A stretch of DNA of 64,000 nt from Naasia sp. SYSU D00948 (GCF_017916515.1 NZ_JAFMTA010000001.1:3139107-3203106); one strand, 5' to 3'. Counted from the stretch's first letter, positions 9,183 to 17,560 are shown. Notes: generated by a model from the letters alone, not told the origin. Numbers and translations are program-made.

Positions 9183-9263
9183 CACAACCTCGAAGGTCCC
9201 GGAAACCCTTGAGTTTCCGGGACCTCTTGTCGGGCTGACAGGATTTGAACCTGCGACCCCTTG
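9183..9263 (-). repeat. attL: duplicated tRNA-Pro 3' end plus terminator hairpin
   Basis: These 81 bases match 23915-23996 almost exactly; only TG versus CGG between hairpin and tRNA end differs. They contain the 3' part of tRNA-Pro (acceptor 3' strand and T arm) and the hairpin GGTCCCGGAAAC/GTTTCCGGGACC at 9195-9224. Identity stops just before the anticodon arm, as expected for site-specific insertion into the 3' end of a tRNA gene. This is the chromosome-side relic; the complete tRNA is at the other end. Confidence 0.9.
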
Positions 9264-9595
9264 GAGAAATCGGGTTGTGACCAGGAGTTGCGATCGTTCC
9301 GGATTCGCTCAGGTTTCCTCTGATTGACAGGGAAGCAGGCGATGCGCCTGGTCCGAATGTACCCGGTCCTGGCTGGTCCTTCACGGGCGATTGCGATGGG
9401 TAAACGATGACCTTCTGGCTGAGTGGAGGTGCTGCAACGAGCGGTCTCGGGTCACGAGTGGCGTCGGTGCAGCCTGGACCTGATGCAGTACGGCTGCGTG
9501 GGCCCGCCGCACACACTGACCCGAGGCCGTGACGTCGTTTCTCCGTGTCGGGGTACGAGGTCGCACCTCTGGGGATCGGGAAGTCAGCAGACGAG
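9264..9595. other. Left end of the island, no gene seen
   Basis: This stretch lies just inside the left attachment site. No open frame has a ribosome site or recognisable product. It contains an 18-base sequence (TTGACAGGGAAGCAGGCG, from 9324) that recurs from 10597 at nearly the same distance from a CTGCGACCCCTT block. Confidence 0.45.
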
Positions 9596-9895
9596 ATGCC
9601 GACGTACAACGACCGGGTGGCCGGTGCCACGGAAGCGCGCGAAGCAGTGCGTGCCCTCGCGCACGCGAGCCGGGCCTTCGCCGATCCTGCCGACACCGGG
9701 ACTTCTCCAGGAGACGACAACGGTGCAGTAGTGGTGAGGATGAAACCCCCAGCGGTTGTGACGTTGCGCATCCCTGAGCAAGCCGCTCGGCGCCACGCCG
9801 CTTGCTCAGGGATGGGCACCTGCGGACAGCGGCGGCAGGCAGAGCGAGACAACGTGACCATGTCCAGATGGGTCGATGCAGATCAGCCAGAGTGA
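9596..9895 (+). CDS. Small hypothetical protein, possibly a gene fragment
   Basis: This is a 99-residue open frame. Its first 34 residues (MPTYNDRV, TEAREAVRALAHASRAF, DPADT) look like a real helical protein start, resembling small proteins carried by actinobacterial mobile elements; that resemblance is from memory and not searched. After DPADT the composition changes and the frame runs through a 15-bp inverted repeat, so the gene looks truncated. The ribosome site is weak (GGGAAG). It could be a relic or not a gene. Confidence 0.3.
   Translation: MPTYNDRVAGATEAREAVRALAHASRAFADPADTGTSPGDDNGAVVVRMKPPAVVTLRIPEQAARRHAACSGMGTCGQRRQAERDNVTMSRWVDADQPE
9769..9814. other. Perfect 15-bp inverted repeat
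   Basis: CATCCCTGAGCAAGC and its exact complement GCTTGCTCAGGGATG are separated by 16 bases. It could be a terminator, a protein-binding palindrome or an element end. There is no T run on either side. It lies between two decayed reading frames at the left end of the island. Confidence 0.55.
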
Positions 9896-9948
9896 GCGAC
9901 TGGAACCGGATACGTTCACACTAAAGTGAGCCAGAACAACTGGCGCAG

Positions 9949-10416
9949 TTGTATGGTCCGCTCGCCTTCCTTGTTCTCGAAGGCCAGGAGTCGTTCCGGG
10001 ACCTCCTGCGCACTCTCGGCAGGACGTCGGTCTTCCCGACAGATCGGGCCCTAACCGACGCAGAATTGGAGTTCTGGCTCTTCTGGGTCGACACCGATCT
10101 CATGCCTCGAAATGAACGGATACAGGAACTGCTGTCGAACAACGCGCATCTGATTCACGGCGGCTCTATGCCACTCTCGTACCAGCGCTTCATTGAGCAT
10201 TACCATGCCTGGCGCGTCCGACATCTGCGGTGGAAGCTCCACGGCGTGAGTTACTCGTGGCACTCGAGCACCAATTACCCGAGTGATGAACTGGAACGCG
10301 ACGCAACTGGACGGCGGCCGCCAATCACCATTCGCACGGCTGAGTCCATCGGCGGCATCCTAAAGCAACTTGACCCTGGCGACACGCCCACGGCTCGCTA
10401 CGCCTACTACGTGTAG
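9949..10416 (+). CDS. Hypothetical protein, probably 5'-truncated
   Basis: The frame is open from just after a TAA at 9922 and the first usable start is TTG at 9949, giving 155 residues without a ribosome site. Upstream in-frame codons (EPEQLAQ) read smoothly into LYGPLAFLVLEGQ, so the true N-terminus appears lost. The body is Trp/His-rich (ELEFWLFWVDTDLMPRNERIQELL, SWHSSTNYPSDELERDA). The style resembles hypothetical proteins whose full-length forms have an N-terminal membrane segment. No function can be assigned. Codon choice is less GC-biased than in flanking core genes, consistent with transfer. Confidence 0.5.
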   Translation: MYGPLAFLVLEGQESFRDLLRTLGRTSVFPTDRALTDAELEFWLFWVDTDLMPRNERIQELLSNNAHLIHGGSMPLSYQRFIEHYHAWRVRHLRWKLHGVSYSWHSSTNYPSDELERDATGRRPPITIRTAESIGGILKQLDPGDTPTARYAYYV

Positions 10417-10524
10417 ACAGTCGCGTACGAAGTGAGCGTCATCGGTCCTCGAGTCCCGTTCCCCGTGAGAACGGCAGGTTCCTGCATGAAGCAGCAGCAC
10501 GCCCTACCGCGGAGCCACTTTCCA

Positions 10525-10614
10525 CTGCGACCCCTTCGAAACGGTTGTCTAGTCAGGTAATACGGTTTGTCCCGACTACTCGCGAGTTCCCTTGTGTTGA
10601 CAGGGAAGCAGGCG
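10525..10614 (+). repeat. Degenerate copy of the island left-end sequence
   Basis: CTGCGACCCCTT at 10525 and TTGACAGGGAAGCAGGCG at 10597-10614 are the same two blocks found at 9251 and 9324-9341. The total span is 90 bases here and 91 there. The sequence between is only partly alike. The first block is also part of the tRNA-Pro T-arm region in the att repeat, so this may mark an older, decayed junction inside the island. Confidence 0.5.
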
Positions 10615-10712
10615 GAGCACGCTGCCGGGGACCAGGCGCAATGCGATTTTTGTGGTTCCCGTCAGCTGCAGTCCCGCTCGGTTCTGGGGTCGCCGGCTCA
10701 CCATTTCGGTTG
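10614..10712 (+). pseudogene. Fragment of an IS21 istA transposase
   Basis: One frame reads EHAAGDQAQCD and, after a +2 shift, WFPSAAVPLGSGVAGSP. This matches the start of the catalytic domain of the IS21 transposase at 21340-21440 (QHAAGDQAQCDLWFPPTPIP). Only about 33 codons remain, with no start or end, so this is a dead relic of an older IS21 insertion just before the large NACHT gene. Confidence 0.75.
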
Positions 10713-10779
10713 ACGCGGGCGCCGGACGAGGAGACGATCGAGTTTGTCAGGCGAGGTGTCTTCGGTGAGGGGGGCTTCG

Positions 10780-13700
10780 GTGGCTGACTGGGCAGGGGCC
10801 TTCCTCGGCGTCGGTGTGAGCTCCTATGCCTCTGCTGAGTTGCCGGAGTTGCCGCGTGCAGTGGCCGATGTTGAGGCGGTGGCGGAAGCGCTGCCTGAGG
10901 AATTTGCCCGCGTGGTACTTCGAAATCCAGACAGATTGTCCGTTGGTACCGAGTTGGAGCACCTCGCTGACCTCGTCTCCGCGGCAGGCGCCCGAGCCTT
11001 GGTGGTGATGTGGAGCGGCCACGCTTACCCCTCAAGAGTCGGGGGCCTCCGATTGTTGACATCGGACTCGCGCAACCTGGTGCTTGGTGGTGTGTCGGCT
11101 GCGGAGGTGATGGGCGCCGCGGCACTAAGCGGGGCTGAACAGGTTCTGCTGCTGCTGGATGCTTCCTACTCGGGGGAGGCGGTTGATGCGACGCTGGCTG
11201 GTGCCGAGTTGCTGCGGAACCGACTCCCGGAGGCGTCGCAGACGTGGTTTGGCGTGTTGACCTCATGTTCGCCATCGGAAGTGGCCCGTGACGGGCTTTT
11301 CGGGCAAGTGGTGTTGCGGTTGCTGCGTCAGGGCCCCACTGATGCGCAGTTGAAGTTGCGGTGGTCTCGGCACAACCGGTGGCTGCGCGGGGATGACTTT
11401 TGTGACGCCGTGTTGAAGGAGTGGCCGTCGAACGTGCAGTCGCCCAGCTTCCAGGGCTGGGGCAGTGCCGGGTTCTTGTTGCCGAATCCCTTGTGGCTGC
11501 CGGGGGCACCCGTCTCGGTCGTGGAGCATCTGCTGCTGGCAGCTCGAGGTGGGGCGACTGTGAACGAAGCGTCGGCGTTCACCGGGCGGGTGGCCGAGGT
11601 CGACACGGTCGTCTCCTGGGTGCGGGCGGGCGAGCCGGGGATCCAGGTCGTGACCGGGTCCGACGGGACGGGCAAGTCGGCAATCTTGGGCCGGGTGGTG
11701 TCGTTGGCCGACCCTGGCGAGCGGGCACGGCTGATCGAGCAGAGTGGGCCGGAACTCGGCCACGCCGACCCCGGTGTTGGGTCGGTGCACGCCCACGTGT
11801 ACGCGCGAGGGTTGACCGCGGATCGCATGGCTGAACTCGTCGGTGAGCAGTTAACCGCGGCCGGGGTGCTTCGCCCGGTTGTCGGCGCCCGCAATGCGCT
11901 GCTCTTGGTTCGGGAGCTGCAGCAACGCGCCACCTCCGGTCGGGGGTGGCCGTTGCCAGTGCTGGTTGTGGACGGGTTGGACGAGGCGAGCGGCGAAGCT
12001 TCCACCATCGTGCACCAGCTGCTTGCCCGGCTGGCGCACTACGCCACGGTGATCGTGGCTACGCGGGACGTGCTTTTCCCGGAGGGGCCCTCTTTGGTGG
12101 CTCGGCTCACGCCGGAAGGTCCGGGCGTGGATTTGGATGATCCAGCCGTTGCCGCCCGTGGGCTGGTGGACCTGCGTGAGTATGTCATTCGCCGACTGGA
12201 GGGCGTTGTCGCACTGATGGATCCCGCCGCGGTCGCGGAACGGTTGGTGGAGTCTCTTCAGGGTGAGCAGCCGTTCTTGTTGGCCCGGATCGTCACCGCC
12301 CAGTTGCGGGCCCGGCCCCTGGATACAACCGCGGCGGGCTGGGAGAGGGAGTTAGCAGGGTCGGTAGAGCAAGCGTTCAACGCCGACCTGGCCGACGTCC
12401 GGGCGCCCACGCACCGGCCGCTGCCGGAAGGGGCGGATGCGGCGGAGCTAGCCCGTGCACTGCTGGCAGCGTTGCCATGGGCGTACGGTGCGGGGTTTCC
12501 AGACGACGAGTGGATCACTGTGGCCGCTGCCCGCGCCCCCGACCTGGGCCTCAGGCGTGAGGACCTTACTTGGGTGCTCGAGCAGGCTGGGCGGTACGTT
12601 GTCCAGGACGGCGAGGGCGGGCAGGCGGTGTACCGGCTGCTCCACCAGTCCCTGGCCGAGTTGCTGCGGCCCCGCCACAACGCAACGGTGCAGCAACCGT
12701 TCGATCCACGAGCATCCCTGGTCGCCCAGGCACTGCTGGACCGCTACCGGCACCTCATCGAGACAGGAGTGGACCCGGAGAATGCGGGCTACCTACGGCG
12801 GTGGGTGTGGCGACACGTCGCAGAGGCGGGTCAGCTGCTTCTCGAGGACATGCGCCGCCTCGTCGAGCACGCTCCCCAACTGCGCCCCGATGTGGCGATA
12901 GCTGACCTCAAGGTCGCTGGTGTCTTGGCCTCGCAGGGCCCCGACCAGGATGCGGTAACTCTTACGCTGGAAGCCGTCGATCTGTACCGCGAGCTGGCGG
13001 CAACCAACCCCGCCTACCAACCCGACCTCGCCGCCGCCCTGACCAACCTCGGCGTCCGGTTGAGCGAGGTGGGCCGATATGCCGACGCGCTCGGTCCCAG
13101 CCAGGAAGCAATCGATCTTTACCGTGAGCTGGCCGCCACCAACCCCGCCTACCAACCCGACCTCGCCAGCGCCCTGAACAACCTCGGCATCGAGCTGAGC
13201 CAGGTGGGCCGACGAACCGATGCGCTGACCATCACCCAGCAAGCGGTGGACCTCTACCGGGAGCTGGCCGCCACCAACCCCGCCTACCAACCCGACCTCG
13301 CCAGCGCCCTGAACAACCTCGGCGTCCGGTTGAGCGAGGTGGGCCGATATGCCGACGCGTTTGCTCCCAGCCAGGAAGCAACCGATCTTTACCGGAAGCT
13401 GGCGGCCACTAACCCCGCCTACCAACCTCACCACGCCAGGGCCCTGAACAACCTCGGCATCCAGCTGAGCCAGGTGGGCCGACGAACCGACGCGCTTGCC
13501 GTCGCCCAGCAAGCGGCCGACCTCTACCGGGACCTGGCCGCCACCAACCCCGCCTACCAACCCCACCTCGCCAGCGCCCTGACCAACCTCGGCATCCGGC
13601 TGAGCGAGGTCGGCCGCAGCGCCGACGCGCTGGCTCCCACGCTGGAAGCGGCGGACTTGCTCCGTGAGCTGGCCGCCACCAACCCCGCCTACCAACCCCA

Positions 13701-15456
13701 CCTCGCCAGCGCGCTGAACAACCTGGGTGCCCGCCTGAGCCAGGTCGGCCGTATCGACGATGCGCTGGCCGTCACCCAGGAGGCGGCTGGACTGTACCGG
13801 CGGTTGGCCGCCACCAACCCCGCCTTCCGACCCGACCTTGCCAGCGCCCTGACCAACCTCGGCATCCAGCTGAGCGAAGTCGGTTGGCCCACCGAGGCGC
13901 GTCTCGCCACTGAGGAAGCGGTCAAGCTCTACCGGGAGCTTGCCGCCACCAACCCCGCGTTCCACCCCGACCTCGCGAGCGCCCTCAACAATCTCGGCAT
14001 TCAGCTGAGCGAGGTCGGTCGGCCCACCGAGGCGGGAGCCGCGACTGAGGAAGCGGTTGCGCTCTACAGGGAGCTGGCCGTGACCAACCCCGCTTTCCAA
14101 CCTAACCTCGCCAGCGCGCTGAACAACCTCGCTTCACGTCTGAGCGAGGTCGGTCGGTCCGCGGACGCGCTAGCCGCCATGAAGGAAGCTGTCGAGCTGT
14201 ACCCGGATGTGGCGGCCAACAATCCGGCATTGTTGCTCGGCCTCGCCGCCGCCTTCAACAAGCTGCAGTCGTTAGGGTCAGAGGCGCAAGACCGGCTGGA
14301 GGCAAGCGTCCTCTGGGAAACCGCACTCAGCCGCTTGGATCAGCATTCCCGTGCAGTCCTTCTGCTCGCCCGCTCACGCGACGCTGGTGCCGGTGACCCG
14401 GCAGGGATCGAGTCGACCCGCCGCGGGCTGTCCCTGGTCGACGGAGAGCGCGAACTGACGGCCGCACTGCGCGACGAGGCGCGCCGCCACTTCCGAGCCG
14501 ACCCGACGAGCTTCAACCAGCTCGTGAGTGAGCACCCCCCGGCGTGGTTGGCGCTTTCGGAGGAGCAGCTCGAGCTCGCAAGAGGGTGGTTAGCGACGGA
14601 GAACTATCAGCACGAGCGTGACTACCTCCTCGCTCACCCCGAATTGCTTCACGCACAGTTTGACGCGGCCATCGACGAAGCCCTCCTAACCGTTCCGGAG
14701 GACGAGGCGGAGCGCTACCGGGCAATACGGGCCGAGGCCCGCAACAAGGGAGTGGATGAGGCCTACCGGCCACTCCTGACCGCAGTGCTGGCGGCGCAGT
14801 TCATCCGCAGTGATCCTGAGCAACAACGCACCCTGCTGACGGAGAACCGCCACGAGCTGCTTAGTGACGACATCGCCGCCTTCCTCACCACCTTGGCCTC
14901 GCCCGCCGGCGCGCCGGGCTGGTCGCGTGGCGAGGGCGTGGGTCGGACATCGGATACCGAACGAGCATGGGCCCGCCAGGTGCTGCGGGCCCACAACCTA
15001 CTCACCCTGGCCAGGGCCGGCCTCGACGGTCCAGTCCTCGAGGCTATGGAAGACCCGGACCGGTTCGCCGCCATCTTCTCAGAGATCGCCGCTTCTCAGG
15101 AAAATTTCCTTCTGCCCGCGGCCTCCCTGGCATCCGAGGTGGCGCAAGCCAACGGTGACAGCACCCTTGCCGCCGAAAGTTTGTTCCACGAGGCGATCGG
15201 GTACGCCCTCACCGGCGAACCGAACGTCGCGATGCAAACTATCGAGTTTGCCAGGCAAGCGGCCGGCGACACATCACCCGCCACGTGGATGACCAGGCTG
15301 CTGCAACTCGCCACCGCCCACCCAGCAGAGCTTCTGCCGCTAGCCCTCGCGCTTCTTCAGTCGCCGAACCGCCGGGTCGAGGTTCCGCCCATGCAACGCG
15401 CCACGCCGACGCCGGGACCATCCGCGCCGCGCTCCGATTCATTCTCTAAGCCATGA
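10780..15456 (+). CDS. Caspase-like / NACHT-STAND ATPase / TPR-repeat protein
   Basis: This very large protein (1,558 residues from GTG 10780; 1,570 from TTG 10744) has four parts; numbers use the longer form. Residues 15-210 resemble a peptidase C14 caspase fold: FLGVGVSSYA, ALVVMWSGHAYP with His93, and LLLLDASYSG, where the caspase Cys position is Ser141. Residues 280-660 form a NACHT/STAND ATPase: Walker A GSDGTGKS (305-312), Walker B VLVVDGLDEAS (D410, D413, E414) and VIVATRD. From about 735 to 1185 lie ten 45-residue TPR-type repeats (LYRELAATNPAYQPDLAS, ALNNLGI, LSEVGR). The last 380 residues are helical without a recognised domain. STAND proteins use the repeats to sense a ligand, then oligomerise on ATP and switch on the N-terminal effector. 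GTG 10780 is preferred because AGGGGGG lies 5 bases upstream. Confidence 0.8.
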   Translation: MADWAGAFLGVGVSSYASAELPELPRAVADVEAVAEALPEEFARVVLRNPDRLSVGTELEHLADLVSAAGARALVVMWSGHAYPSRVGGLRLLTSDSRNLVLGGVSAAEVMGAAALSGAEQVLLLLDASYSGEAVDATLAGAELLRNRLPEASQTWFGVLTSCSPSEVARDGLFGQVVLRLLRQGPTDAQLKLRWSRHNRWLRGDDFCDAVLKEWPSNVQSPSFQGWGSAGFLLPNPLWLPGAPVSVVEHLLLAARGGATVNEASAFTGRVAEVDTVVSWVRAGEPGIQVVTGSDGTGKSAILGRVVSLADPGERARLIEQSGPELGHADPGVGSVHAHVYARGLTADRMAELVGEQLTAAGVLRPVVGARNALLLVRELQQRATSGRGWPLPVLVVDGLDEASGEASTIVHQLLARLAHYATVIVATRDVLFPEGPSLVARLTPEGPGVDLDDPAVAARGLVDLREYVIRRLEGVVALMDPAAVAERLVESLQGEQPFLLARIVTAQLRARPLDTTAAGWERELAGSVEQAFNADLADVRAPTHRPLPEGADAAELARALLAALPWAYGAGFPDDEWITVAAARAPDLGLRREDLTWVLEQAGRYVVQDGEGGQAVYRLLHQSLAELLRPRHNATVQQPFDPRASLVAQALLDRYRHLIETGVDPENAGYLRRWVWRHVAEAGQLLLEDMRRLVEHAPQLRPDVAIADLKVAGVLASQGPDQDAVTLTLEAVDLYRELAATNPAYQPDLAAALTNLGVRLSEVGRYADALGPSQEAIDLYRELAATNPAYQPDLASALNNLGIELSQVGRRTDALTITQQAVDLYRELAATNPAYQPDLASALNNLGVRLSEVGRYADAFAPSQEATDLYRKLAATNPAYQPHHARALNNLGIQLSQVGRRTDALAVAQQAADLYRDLAATNPAYQPHLASALTNLGIRLSEVGRSADALAPTLEAADLLRELAATNPAYQPHLASALNNLGARLSQVGRIDDALAVTQEAAGLYRRLAATNPAFRPDLASALTNLGIQLSEVGWPTEARLATEEAVKLYRELAATNPAFHPDLASALNNLGIQLSEVGRPTEAGAATEEAVALYRELAVTNPAFQPNLASALNNLASRLSEVGRSADALAAMKEAVELYPDVAANNPALLLGLAAAFNKLQSLGSEAQDRLEASVLWETALSRLDQHSRAVLLLARSRDAGAGDPAGIESTRRGLSLVDGERELTAALRDEARRHFRADPTSFNQLVSEHPPAWLALSEEQLELARGWLATENYQHERDYLLAHPELLHAQFDAAIDEALLTVPEDEAERYRAIRAEARNKGVDEAYRPLLTAVLAAQFIRSDPEQQRTLLTENRHELLSDDIAAFLTTLASPAGAPGWSRGEGVGRTSDTERAWARQVLRAHNLLTLARAGLDGPVLEAMEDPDRFAAIFSEIAASQENFLLPAASLASEVAQANGDSTLAAESLFHEAIGYALTGEPNVAMQTIEFARQAAGDTSPATWMTRLLQLATAHPAELLPLALALLQSPNRRVEVPPMQRATPTPGPSAPRSDSFSKP
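12949..14298 (+). repeat. Ten tandem 135-bp repeats coding TPR-like units
   Basis: Units begin at 12949 and every 135 bases to 14164. The middle eight are very similar in DNA, with long identical blocks around GCCACCAACCCCGCCTACC and CTGAACAACCTCGGC; the first and last are diverged. Each codes for 45 residues with two helices. High DNA identity suggests recent expansion or homogenisation, as in fast-changing sensor repeats. Confidence 0.9.
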
Positions 15457-15791
15457 AGCCGTACCGGCGGCTTGCCGCCGAAAACCTCCAACATGCGGCC
15501 ACCCTCGTACAGGCGCTGAACAACGCGGGTGCCGTGACCGGTGCACTATGGCTAGTCCACGGACGATACCAGGCCACCAGCGAGGTTTTGGACTTGCGCC
15601 GGAGAGTTGCCCCAACCGAGCGAACCGTCCCGGAGGCGTCGTCGGCAACAAACTCCACCTGCGAACTCGGAAAGCGCTGGTACGAGCACAGCCGATTCGC
15701 AGTGGCCGCCCCTGTGAGCAGATTCGGCCGGGCTGGACAGGACGCACGACTTGAGACGATCACGCTCCACCAGGGTGAGCCAAATGTCTGA
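15453..15791 (+). CDS. Small TPR-like open frame, overlapping both neighbours
   Basis: This 112-residue frame starts at an ATGA overlap with the stop of the NACHT gene and ends in an overlap with the next gene. Its first 25 residues (YRRLAAEN, LVQALNNAGAV) are one more TPR unit like those of the large protein but in a different frame. The rest has no recognisable domain. The tidy overlaps suggest translation coupling. Equally, it could be the relic of a longer repeat protein. No separate ribosome site is visible. Confidence 0.35.
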   Translation: MKPYRRLAAENLQHAATLVQALNNAGAVTGALWLVHGRYQATSEVLDLRRRVAPTERTVPEASSATNSTCELGKRWYEHSRFAVAAPVSRFGRAGQDARLETITLHQGEPNV

Positions 15792-16323
15792 TCCTGATGA
15801 CGTCGAGCTCCAGATACTCTTGAAGGTACTGGAACTTCTCGATCGCAAATCCCAGCAGAAGGGAGTCCGTTCCGCGCCGCCAACGACTCCAGGTTACCAG
15901 GCGAATGTTGTCAATACATTCATCGCTTCTTCTCCCACATTATCCTATATCGCATCGACGGAAGGAATCGCCATGGGCGATAACTATACGGTGGGCCAGG
16001 CTGGGGCAGTTGGTCCCAACTCCTCTGCTCAGAACATTTCCTTTTCCCAAGTATGGAACCAATCAGCAGGAAATATCGACCTGCCAGCCCTGGCCTCGGA
16101 GTTGCAGAAATTGCGGATGACGATGCTCGAGGCGGCGAACGGGGAGCCGGATCGGTATTTAGCTGTCGCCTCGGTCGCCGAAGCAGAGAAATCTGCGGCA
16201 GCTAACGATGGTCCGAAAGTGATGGAACATCTCAAGAAGGCAGGGACGTGGGCGCTTGACGTCGCCAAGTCAATAAGCGCGGGCGTTGCGGTAGCGGCTA
16301 TAAAAGCGGCGATCGGTTTCTGA
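15784..16323 (+). CDS. Small protein with Gly-rich GQAGAVG motif and hydrophobic C-terminus
   Basis: From ATG 15784 (AGGGTGAG upstream) this is 179 residues. From an internal ATG at 15973, behind a stronger site (GGAAGGA), it is 116 residues. The N-terminal part is a charged amphipathic helix (ELQILLKVLELLDRK). The middle carries MGDNYTVGQAGAVGPNSSAQ then FSQVWNQ, a Gly/Asn-rich strand-like motif. A helical part (LASELQKLRMTMLEAAN, EAEKSAAANDGPKVMEHLKKAG) leads to a hydrophobic end (WALDVAKSISAGVAVAAIKAAIGF). I recall similar small proteins beside NTPase/caspase-type genes; that was not searched. The motif could assemble the protein and the tail could insert in a membrane; both are inferences. 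It lies directly downstream of the caspase-NACHT gene. Confidence 0.65.
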   Translation: MSDPDDVELQILLKVLELLDRKSQQKGVRSAPPTTPGYQANVVNTFIASSPTLSYIASTEGIAMGDNYTVGQAGAVGPNSSAQNISFSQVWNQSAGNIDLPALASELQKLRMTMLEAANGEPDRYLAVASVAEAEKSAAANDGPKVMEHLKKAGTWALDVAKSISAGVAVAAIKAAIGF

Positions 16324-16647
16324 GGCTGAACGTTGCGCCCGAACTTCGAGTTGTACCCAGCCGCCAGGTTCGTTGCACTCGAGTAAGTGGCGGGTGGCCT
16401 CCGATGATTGAGTGTCGGTCACTGTATGAGAGCACCGGGTGAAGTTTGGCGTTCCGTCCGCGCGTGCACGTACCGGTTGCCAGCGCAATCCGCGCCCACA
16501 TGACTGCATAGTGACTGAGGACGCCGAAGCCGTGAAGTACGACGCGCCGAAAGCGGGCCCCTCGTCGCATCGCGGACAGGGCCCTACTCGTCCAGGCGTG
16601 TCACCATCTGGGCCGAAAGACATGTTAGTAACCGTGCCGGGCGACTC
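16324..16647. other. Gap between the small protein gene and the IS3 element
   Basis: I see no supported gene here. A minus-strand open frame extends through it from the IS3 transposase, but it is read-through after the element's coding end and has no recognisable domain. One minus-strand segment (FRRVVLHGFGVLSHYAVMW) is mildly hydrophobic and may be a relic. Confidence 0.4.
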
Positions 16648-16689
16648 GGACCCATTGGGGACTGCTGAAGACTTCGTTGACTCGTTCTC

Positions 16690-17560
16690 CTGAGCCGCTG
16701 GCGCGACTTCTGTTCTGAGTATTGCTTCGAATTCGATTGGTGTCAGTCGGCCGAGGGGACGCTGCCGTCGACGCCGGTGGTAGGTCCGCTCGATCCAGGT
16801 CACGATCGCCAACCGGAGTTGCTGCCGAGTCGCCCACCGTTGGCGGTCGAGGACGTTCTTCTGCAGGAGGGCGAAGAAGCTCTCCATGGCGGCGTTGTCG
16901 CCGCAGGCCCCGACCCGGCCCATCGACCCACGAAGGCCGGCGTCCTCGATTGCGCGGACGAAGCGCCTGGATCGGAATTGACTGCCCCTGTCGGAGTGGA
17001 CCACCGTTCCGGCCGGTTCGCGGCGTTGCACGGCCATCTGCAGTGCTGAGACGGCCAGCGACGCCTTCATCCGGGAGTCGATCGAGTAGCCGACGATCCG
17101 GTTCGAGCAGACGTCTTTGATCGCGCAGAGGTAGAGCTTGCCCTCACCAGTGTGATGTTCGGTGATGTCGGTCAACCAGACCTTGTCGATGTCCGGCGCC
17201 GTGAAGGCCCGTTGCACCCTGTCCTCATGCACCGGCGGGCCGGCCTTCCGGTTCAAGCCGCGCTTCTTCGAGAACGAGGACCAGAGGCCCTGCTGCGAGC
17301 AGAGCCGCCAGATCCGCCGCTCTGACGCCATCAGCCCGGTCTCGCGGATTTCGTCGGCGATGAACCGGTAGCCGAACGTCGGATCGTCTCGATGCGCGTC
17401 GATCGCGGCGTTAGTCAGGTTGCGCGTCGTCCCAGTCGCGCTGGGACACCGGGGATGCCCTCCAGGCATAGAACGCCTGCTTCGAGAAGCCCAGCACCCG
17501 GCAGGTCACCGCGACGGGGATGCCGTCGTCGGCGAGTTCAAGGACCAGCGGGTAGGTCAT
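16690..17560 (-). pseudogene. IS3 orfB transposase (DDE), frameshifted
   Basis: The first 47 codons from ATG 17560 (MTYPLVLELADDGIPVAVTC, SKQAFYAWRASP) read to DWDDA. One extra base near 17415 then ends the frame at a TAA. The rest follows in the next frame: LTNAAIDAHRDDPTFGYRFI, then the rve integrase core with VWLTDITEH (first D), VVHSDRGSQF (second D) and AAMESFFALLQK (E). The usual stop after VAPAA is missing: a CAG stands where relatives often have TAG, so the frame runs out of the element. The ATG overlaps the orfA stop. Confidence 0.75.

Noticed and set aside
12949..14298. CRISPR array
   Set aside because: The regular repeat pattern is in-frame coding sequence with 135-bp units and no spacers.
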